64,000 bases of DNA from Nilaparvata lugens (Eukaryota > Arthropoda > Insecta > Hemiptera > Delphacidae): NCBI RefSeq assembly GCF_014356525.2, contig NC_052507.1, forward strand, positions 5,184,526 to 5,248,525, given 5' to 3'. This document shows, in pieces, positions 57,566-64,000 of this stretch (position 1 is its first letter; every line of letters begins with the position of its first letter). The notes under the pieces were generated by a model that worked only from the letters and a program-made list of their open reading frames with translations, was not told the origin of the DNA and made no database searches. Made by a program: the position numbers and the translations under genes.

Positions 57566-58200
57566 CCATTCATGTTTACCGTACATGATTGTTACTTGCC
57601 TCCACGTTATGAGGTCCACGTTATAACGGCAGTAGAGAAAGATAGGAAAACAGCGGTGCCGATTCTCTGCCTTCCATACGATAGCTGAAACCGGTATATC
57701 TGGAGGACGGTGTACCTTCACATTTTTCTAATGTTATCTAATAGCTCCAGCCCTGTTTACCGTACATGATTGTTGCCTGCCCTGCTATAGTGAGGTCCAG
57801 TTATGACGGCAGTAGAGAGAGATAGGAAAACAGCGGTGCCGATTCTCTGCCTTACATACGATAGCTGATACGGGTATATCTGATGGACGGTATATCTTTA
57901 TATTTTTCCAATGTTATCCAATAACTCCATCCCTGTTTACCGTATATGATTGTTGCTAGCCTTGCTATGGTGAGGTTCACGTTATAACGGCAGTAGAGGA
58001 AGATAGGAAAACAGCGGTGCCGATTCTCTGCCTTCCATACGATAGCTGATACGGGTATATCTGATGGACGGTATATCTTTATATTTTTCCAATGTTATCT
58101 AACAACTCCATCCCTGTTTACCGTACATGATTGTTGCTATAGTGAGGTCCACGTTATAATGGCAGTGAAGAAAGATAGGAGAAAAACGTTGCCAAGTCTC
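57566..58200 (+). repeat. Tandem array of family A left ends, ~180-bp units
   Basis: gaggtccacgttataacggc (or variants) starts at about 57611, 57792, 57972 and 58144. Each of the first three is followed by aacagcggtgccgattctct and tgtttaccgtacatgattg. Only the last leads into different sequence. The right halves of family A are absent. Confidence 0.85.
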
Positions 58201-58394
58201 TCCATTTTGCCACTGAGTGTAACATCTGTTACTCAATTCATCCCATTAAATTTGATCTGATAATAATTATCATTTCCTGGATAAAATAATGAATTTGATG
58301 TTAAATTGATCAAGGATATATATTCTTTTCATATTTTGATTCAAAAATTTGCTTCCATAACTGAGATCAGATTTTATTTTTATACAGACCTGAA

Positions 58395-58592
58395 ATGGCG
58401 GCTAATTTAAAAAGCTCTATGATATACACCAATCTGAATTTCAATACAACAGAAATTAAGTTATTTGATAGGTATTCTTCTACAATTTCTTTTAAAAATA
58501 ATATAAAAATAGAAATCCTATTGAAAATGAGTAATTTCAATGGAAATAATTCTGAAATAACCTTTCAATATTATTTATACCGGTACGAGTAG
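58395..58592 (+). other. Unassigned short open frame
   Basis: 65 codons starting MAANLKSS, Asn/Ile-rich, no domain recognised. The words aaatggcggct also occur at 58797, so the start may be part of a small repeat. I would not call it a gene. Confidence 0.15.
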
Positions 58593-58849
58593 GCCTAACC
58601 TATACGTGTAGGCTAACTGAAGCATGGATGAAGTCTAGGATGGTTAGTTATCAACTTTTAAAATGTCATTTCAGGTATTTTGATTTGTGTTTCTCATACG
58701 GTAATGTCTAAAAATTATTTAAATGTTCCAAAAATACATTTTAAATCAATTATACGACTTGTGTAATAAAGTATTTTGATAGAATGAAGAGAACAAAATG
58801 GCGGCTGAGAATTGTTTGTTCAGTTTTGTACAGTCACTGTCAAAGGTAA

Positions 58850-58986
58850 ATATAAAATATTCTGGCAAATAGACAACATTGCAAAGCGAGAGAGAGATAG
58901 CGCTATCTGTTTTTTGTGTGATAGAAAAGGACAGCAACAGTATTGTCAATCATACACTGCCATTATAACGTGGACCTCACTATAGC
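58850..58986 (-). mobile_element. MITE family A, right half
   Basis: caaatagacaacattgcaaa through cattataacgtggacctcac, abutting the next A copy. Confidence 0.7.
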
Positions 58987-58993
58987 CTTGCTG

Positions 58994-59347
58994 TAGTGAG
59001 GTTCACGTTATGACGGCAGTAGAGAAAGACACAGCGTTCCCGATTCTCTGCCTTGCCACTACCTTCTTTAGAGAATAGCTGATACCGGTATATCTGATGG
59101 AATATTTACTGTTCATTTTTGTTTGGAATAATCAATTTTTATTTCATCAGTCATGGAATTAGGTTCTTTAATGATTGGTGAATAGATTTTCATAATTGAG
59201 AATACATATATTGTTGATTAATTGTACCACTGCATTCTTGAAAAACGATCTGGCAAGGATGTTAAGGTAGAAAAGGATAGCGAATGATAAACAAGGATAG
59301 CGACACCAATGTTGATCAAATACAGCCATTATAACGTGGACCCCACT
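58994..59347. mobile_element. MITE family A, complete copy
   Basis: tagtgaggttcacgttatga to ccattataacgtggacccca. It begins 8 bases after the previous right half, so two A copies stand end to end. Confidence 0.8.
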
Positions 59348-59395
59348 ATAGGAAGGTGATACAAGGATGATACAAAGATGATATGCAAGGGTGAT

Positions 59396-59460
59396 TTTCT
59401 GACTCCAGCTGTTTAAAGTCTAGAACTTGGCTGAATCCCGAGCTCAGAAACCGGGCCTTA
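59396..59460 (-). mobile_element. MITE family B, right end only
   Basis: tctgactccagctgtttaaa through ctcagaaaccgggcctta. Confidence 0.75.
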
Positions 59461-59461
59461 G

Positions 59462-59740
59462 TTCCGATTGCACAGTGCCAGTTTAAACTAAATTTCATCT
59501 GAAACTGGATTAAATCTATATCAAGTATCATTTGTTATAACGTGATTCATTTTGAGTTTAAGCCATCAGCTGATTGAATTCAGTTGAAGCTTTCACTGTG
59601 AAAACGATCCTTAGGGCCGTTTTAAACTGGATTAAATCCGTATCAAGTCTTGTTTGTTATTATTTGTTCCATTTTGAGTTTAAGCCACCAGCTGATTAAA
59701 TTCAGTTTAAGCTTTGACTGTGCAAACGACCCTTAGGGAA
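59462..59740. mobile_element. TIR element with internal 131-bp duplication
   Basis: taaactggattaaatc begins at about 59502 and 59632, and tgagtttaagcca with cagctgatt follows each. The ends tccgattgcacagtgcc and ctgtgcaaacgac are inverted. Confidence 0.6.
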
Positions 59741-59813
59741 CCCTTAGGGTTATTTGTAAGGAAACTTATGTTTAAATGCTCATGTCATAGTCTTTATTCT
59801 ATCCAATTATTTT

Positions 59814-59945
59814 TACTTTCCTTGCCCTATTACCTTAGGTAAGGAAAGTATTGCTTTCCGAAAAAAAATAAGGTACCCCAATTTCTAAATGTCTATACGT
59901 TTCAAGGTCCCCCCAGTCCAAAAAAGTGGTTTTTGGGTATTAATC

Positions 59946-60001
<56 letters not shown>

Positions 60002-60026
60002 GTGTGTGTGTGTGTGTGTGTGTGTG

Positions 60027-60063
<37 letters not shown>

Positions 60064-60727
60064 AGTGTATGTGCGTCTGTGTATACGATATCTCATCTCC
60101 CAATCAACGGAATGACTTGAAATTTGGAACTTAAGGTCCTTACACTATAAGGATCCGACACGAACAATTTCGATGAAATGCAACTCAAGATGGCGGCTAA
60201 AATATCGAAAATGTTGTCAAAAACAGGGTTTTTCGCGATTTTCTCGAAAATGGCACCAACGATTTTGATTAAATTCATACCTAAAATTGTCATTGATTAT
60301 CTATATCAACTGCCACAAGTCCCATATCTGTAAAAATTTCAGGAGCTCCACCCCATCTATGCAAATTTCGATTTTAGATTCCTAATTATCAGGCTTCAGA
60401 TACAATTTAAACAAAAAAATTCAAGTGGAAAAGAATGAGCATAAAAATCTCTACAATTAATGTTCAGTAACATTTTCACCTAAAATTGGAAATAAGCTCG
60501 GAATTCGAGAAAAATTTATTATTCAATTGCAAACTGTTGGCAACTGTTGATTCTATTAAATCGTTCACTATGAAGAGATAGCAGACCTCGTGTGTCCCAA
60601 CGTTATTGTCCTGTCACCAGCTTTCTCAAATCTTTGAATAGTAGACTTGAGATACGCGTGTACACTAGCATCAGGTGATTAATTTTCATAACGGCAAGGA
60701 AAGTTGTGTGAGTGCGCCACACCAGAT
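59814..60727. mobile_element. Family G element, longest copy (inverted)
   Basis: tactttccttgccctattac to gtgagtgcgccacaccagat. It includes the minus-strand frame MTILGMNLIKIVGAIFEKIA then NPVFDNIFDILAAILSC and the largest (TG)n expansion. Confidence 0.8.
59948..60064. repeat. (TG)n microsatellite inside family G
   Basis: About 117 bases of TG/GT with three phase breaks (TTG). Cys/Val and His/Thr frames through it are artefacts. Confidence 0.95.
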
Positions 60728-60839
60728 TTTTTATAATAATACCATTACCGTGAAATTAACTTCATCCTATCTGCATTGGCAGAATGGAAAGCATTGATGA
60801 TTCACTTGCAGACATTTTAAAGTGACTCTCAACGTAAAG

Positions 60840-61130
60840 TTCCCCCTAGCGGCCACACATAGACCCAATACTCCTTCCAAATTGGTTGTGTTGTGTTGTC
60901 AGTACTGCGCAGGTGCGATTTTTGGCGGCCCCCTCTTTAGATCCCCCCAAATAGTGGGAACCCCCCCAAACTACGGATTCAGGAGCGTCGTTTGTCAGTT
61001 TGGCGCGCGCGGGACAATGATCAACACGCGTCAGCTGTTCGTGACGACGCTTCAGCGTGACGGTAATTCACGAAGTTTGTGCACCCAATATTCGGAATGT
61101 TCCCGTTGGAAAATTGTCTATGTTCAATAG
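60840..61130 (+). promoter_or_regulatory. GC-rich candidate promoter and transcription start
   Basis: A sharp rise in GC content (cggccccctctttagatccc, gttt­ggcgcgcgcgggac region at about 61000), with arthropod initiator-like TCAGT words at 60898-60902 and near 60989. No TATA box. It precedes the exon candidate at 61970, which would leave a 5' UTR of about 900-1000 bases. Confidence 0.4.
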
Positions 61131-61235
61131 AATTTCAAAAATTATGTCAAGTCCGATGAATTTTGAGTGTTTGATAAACATTTCGATGATAGGATTTCAA
61201 AACTTTTGTCCGATGAATTTCGAGTGATTAAAACT

Positions 61236-61640
61236 TCGATGAACAAGATGGATTTGTAGGTCGAGATCGGTTGGGATTTGGGTGCGATACCGTAAACGAA
61301 ATTAAGTTTTAGACCGAGATCGGTTGAACTTTAGGTGCGATAAACAAAATGGATTCATAGTTCAAGATCGGTTGAGACTTAAGTTCGATCAACGTGATTG
61401 ATTCATCGTTTGAGATTGATTGAAATCTAAGTTTGATAAACGACATGGATAGAAATCTAATCTAGATTAACAAAATGTCTTCATATTCCAAGATCGGTTG
61501 AGATTTAATTTCGATCAACGTAATTGATTCATCGTTTGAGATTGATTGAAATTCAAGTTCGATAAACGACATGGATAGAAATCTAATGAATAAACAAAAT
61601 TTATTCATACTTCAAGATCGGTTGTAGTTGGTAGCTTTTA
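61236..61640 (+). repeat. Tandem repeats, ~126-bp unit
   Basis: gattcatcgtttgagattga and gataaacgacatggatagaa occur twice, about 126 bp apart (61390s and 61520s). Shorter agatcggttgag and ataaacaaaatgg words recur through the block. Confidence 0.75.
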
Positions 61641-61745
61641 TAATGAATTGCTCTGAGTATGACGTTGAAATAAGTGTGAAGCTTAGGATTAAATAATTTG
61701 AAAATGATGCTGACGTAATTTTGAAAAAGACTACAGTTCAAAAAA

Positions 61746-61985
61746 TGGGACCGAATGATTTGAAAATAATGTTGTATTAATTTCGAAATAAATTTGTTAT
61801 AATGGGACCGAATGATTTGGAAATAATGTTGTATTAATTTTGAAATTCATTTGTTATAATGGGACCGAACGATTTGGAAATAATTTAATAAATTTGAAAT
61901 ACAGTTACAATGATGGGACCGAATGATTCGAAAGTAATGTTGAAATAGTTTTGAAACTTATTCAGGATTATGGGTCCGAGTAGCG
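61746..61985 (+). repeat. Tandem array, ~57-bp units, ATGGGACCGAATGATTTG
   Basis: atgggaccgaatgatttg or variants begin at about 61746, 61802, 61859, 61913 and 61970. The last, decayed unit (atgggtccgag) provides the ATG of the exon below. Confidence 0.85.
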
Positions 61986-62075
61986 TTATAGGCCTAGTAT
62001 TTTTAACAGTGTTTTCGCTGACGGATGGTGAAACTCATCGACATCGGCATGAACGATTTCGTTTTGCAGAAAAAG
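61970..62075 (+). CDS. Candidate first coding exon with signal peptide
   Basis: Reads MGPSSVIGLVFLTVFSLTDG then ETHRHRHERFRFAEK and reaches a donor AAAG|GTAAAA at 62075/62076, phase 1. The hydrophobic stretch from about residue 6 to 17, followed by a polar T-D-G, looks like a secretory signal peptide with a His/Arg-rich mature start. No family can be named from 35 residues. Upstream are a GC-rich promoter-like block (60840-61130) and a repeat-built 5' region with several short upstream ATGs. The next exon would lie beyond the family A copy at 62156, perhaps outside the window. It may instead be chance, since the ATG sits in a tandem repeat. Confidence 0.4.
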
Positions 62076-62155
62076 GTAAAAAAATGCAATATCATCATAT
62101 ATTTCATGTAATATAATATCGCTTTTGTTGGTTGAGAGAAGCAAAGGCTTCTATA

Positions 62156-63461
62156 TGGTGAGGTCCACGTTAGAATAGCAGTGGAGAAAGCTAGGAGCAG
62201 TGTTGCCGATTCTCTGCCTTGTCACTGTCTTCCATAGAGTTTGACTGATACCGGGAAATCTGATGTAATAATCATTAATCTGATTAATATTAATCATTAA
62301 TCTTTGTTTCAAATGATCAGTTATATTTTATCCGTGTCACCTGGTCATATGGACATATATATATATATATATAACTAGCCGTCAGGCTCGCTTCGCTCGC
62401 CATATCCGTCTAGCCAGGGGGCTCCGCCCCCTGGACCCCCGACTGGATCGTCCAAGAATAAGATCAGCAGGCTCGCTTCGCTCGCCTGCATTTTTCATTT
62501 GAGCATTTTTATCATATGTTAGGACAATCCAGTCGGGGGTCTAGAATAAACGTCTGGCTAAACGGATATGGCGAGCGAAGCGAGCCTGACGGCTAGTAAT
62601 ATAATATTCCCAGGATTGAAGTAGTAGTGCCCAATCAATTTTTCCGCGATAAATGCATTTTAATCTTCAACTTGGTGCCAACCTTACAAAGTCAACTCAA
62701 CTTAATGCCAACTTGACAAAATTAATAATTAAGTTGCCAGTTAACAACTGTTTCGAAGAGGTACTTTATCTAGATTATAGCTCTATAGTAACATGTGATA
62801 TGGAAATTTCAATTATAATTAAGAGATTGCGAGAAGAAGAATATACATGCTAAAAGACGAACTTTAAACCCTTAAAAACAACCCTTAGAGTTAAAATATT
62901 GCCAAAAGATTTCTTAGTGCGCCTCTAAAGGGCCAACTGAATTAACATACCTACCAAATTTGAACGTTTTTGGTCCGGTAGATTTTTAGTTATGCGAGTG
63001 AGTGAGTGAGTGAGTGAGTCAGTCAGTCAGTGAGTGAGTGCCATTTCGCTTTTATATATATATAGATTAATCCTTGTTTGAAATTATCAATAAATTGTAT
63101 TTTATCCGTGTCACGTGATCATAAGAGACATAATATAATATAATAATATATTTATCTCATATTGATGAGGATTTTAAAGTTTCAAATTATAATTCGATGA
63201 ACAGTATTTCACTTGTCATAGATAGATCATTCGTTATTGTCTTACGTTCGTCAAGAAAATGTAGTCTTTAATGATTTAATGATACATTTCCATGATTGAC
63301 ATTAAATGTTCTGTTAATTATCATATTTCTACATTGGTGGAAACTATCTGGCAACGTTGCGAAGCCAGAAAAGGATAGCGCTATCTATTTTGCCTAATGA
63401 TACCCAAGGATAGCGACATCAATGTTGATAAAATACTGCCATTATAACGTGGACCTCACTA
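62156..63461. mobile_element. MITE family A with a 690-bp insertion
   Basis: tggtgaggtccacgttagaa to cattataacgtggacctcac. Left and right A halves are normal; between them lies 62375-63066, and about 65 bp of A (tgtttcaaatgatcagttat, tatccgtgtcac) are repeated on both sides of it. Confidence 0.8.
62375..63066. mobile_element. Repeat with a GC-rich inverted-repeat head and GAGT tail
   Basis: The head 62375-62597 is an inverted repeat with ~80-bp arms (actagccgtcaggctcgctt and its inverse) that also hold ggctcgcttcgctcgcc. The body has an open frame at 62653-62853 (NLQLGANLTK, LNANLTKLI) with no recognised domain. The tail is gagtgagtgagtgag, then gtcagtcagtcag, then ccatttcgctttt and (TA)n. 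A pattern familiar from insect genomes; class unsettled. Confidence 0.55.
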
Positions 63462-63509
63462 GCCAGGTATTCCCTAGAGGACATGATTTTCCAATCATTA
63501 TTTTTAGTA

Positions 63510-64000
63510 TCGGGGGACCGAGCTTTGCTCTGGAGTGAGAAGCATAGAAAAAATTTGTAACGAAAGATTGAATTTATAGTTCATATTTATTTATTCATTT
63601 TCTCAGTCGTACAAATATTTTTACAGTTATATGAGGAGGCCCAACAGGCTTATGCCCAAAGCTGTCCCTTTTCGAATTTATACTACAATCCAAATCGATT
63701 TAGAACTATATACTATGTTTATTACAATATTTGTTAATATACTATGTACTATTATACACTAACAGCATCTAGTTGCTATTTGGGACTTTCTGAAGTAAAC
63801 ATGTTTTCTAAAAAAAGAGAAATACAGTAAACGAAAATAAGTTTTGCTGAATTTTTCTTCTCGTGAGATCAATTAGATGATCCCACACATGCACTCGTTC
63901 ACTCTCTTCCATTACGGTATCGACAGACGACAAAATTTCAAGCTGTTTTCCTAAGGACGTATTCATCCTTTAATGTCCTTCAGCGAGTTATCCCATGGTT
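63510..64000. mobile_element. Element X (copy X4), runs off the window
   Basis: tatcgggggaccgagctttg at the left; gttttcctaaggacgt and tttaatgtccttcagcgagt near the window end match X2. A retroposon-tail-like repeat (63588-63700, gaggcccaacaggcttatgc) interrupts it. This copy lies outside family A, 48 bp to its right. Confidence 0.65.

Noticed and set aside
59885..60134. Cys/Val- and His/Thr-rich open frames
   Set aside because: They arise from the (TG)n run in a family G element.
62653..62853. Asn/Leu-rich 66-codon frame as a gene
   Set aside because: It lies inside a dispersed repeat and has no recognised domain.
1..64000. tRNA, rRNA, riboswitch, replication origin, viral or bacterial genes
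   Set aside because: I looked for tRNA-like arms, rRNA words and viral or bacterial protein motifs and saw none that could be supported; short structured ncRNAs cannot be excluded by eye.

Overview
The window looks like insect nuclear DNA. It is AT-rich, has intron-split genes with GT-AG signals, and is saturated with short inverted-repeat transposons, LINE tails and microsatellites. The repeat style suggests a hemipteran, perhaps a planthopper, but that assignment is recognition rather than proof. No rRNA, tRNA, CRISPR, plasmid, phage or viral gene was recognised.

Genes. Two conserved genes stand head to head in the middle. Paip2 (PABP-interacting protein 2, translational repressor) is on the minus strand in three coding exons: 30243-30064 (PAM1 start), 26781-26585 or 26781-26629 (rest of PAM1), and 22243/22245-22141 (PAM2 and stop). 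RFC4 (clamp-loader subunit) is on the plus strand as one uninterrupted coding block, 34327-35403, with a likely leader-intron acceptor 8 bases before the ATG. A third, weaker candidate is a first coding exon with a signal peptide at 61970-62075 (+), behind a GC-rich promoter-like block and a 5' region made of tandem repeats.

Everything else is mobile or repetitive DNA. I use working names for families seen more than once. A: 360-bp MITE, ends GTGAGGTCCACGTTATAATG. B: MITE, ends GGTTTCCGAGCTCGG. C: ~150-bp foldback, ends CCGGTTGCACAAAAGCC. D: ~198-bp foldback, ends CATAGCCACCTCTAATAC. E: ~182-bp foldback, ends CACTACCTCCGTAAAC. F: 163-bp foldback, ends AGGTGCGTACAGA. G: 340-920-bp element, ends CTGGTGTGGCGCAC, carrying a CA microsatellite. 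H: 610-645-bp palindrome. J: ends TTTTTCGCCACAC. K: foldback, ends GGCCACACGAGGCG. X: element with an end ATATCGGGG. Coding remnants are a mariner (3522-4466), two hAT copies (27037-27864 with an 8-bp target duplication; 33650-34245), an RTE-type RT piece (23676-24000) and four LINE ORF2 C-termini.

Layout: 1-9.3 kb, MITEs A, J, B, a mariner with nested D and F, nested D/E, and a 290-bp tandem array. 9.3-22 kb, LINE tail, palindromic arrays, H palindromes, a palindromic satellite split by D, and paired E copies. 22-30.3 kb, Paip2 with repeat-filled introns. 30.3-36.7 kb, the intergenic gap, a hAT copy, RFC4 and a foldback. 36.7-60.8 kb, a gene-poor mosaic of A, X, C, G, B and a LINE. 60.8-64 kb, the possible secreted-protein gene start and A/X copies.

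The most interesting signal is the pair of related families D and E. Three D copies and three E copies lie between 7-bp direct repeats (one D pair has a single mismatch), an unusual duplication length, and one E sits inside a D. No transposase for them lies in this window.
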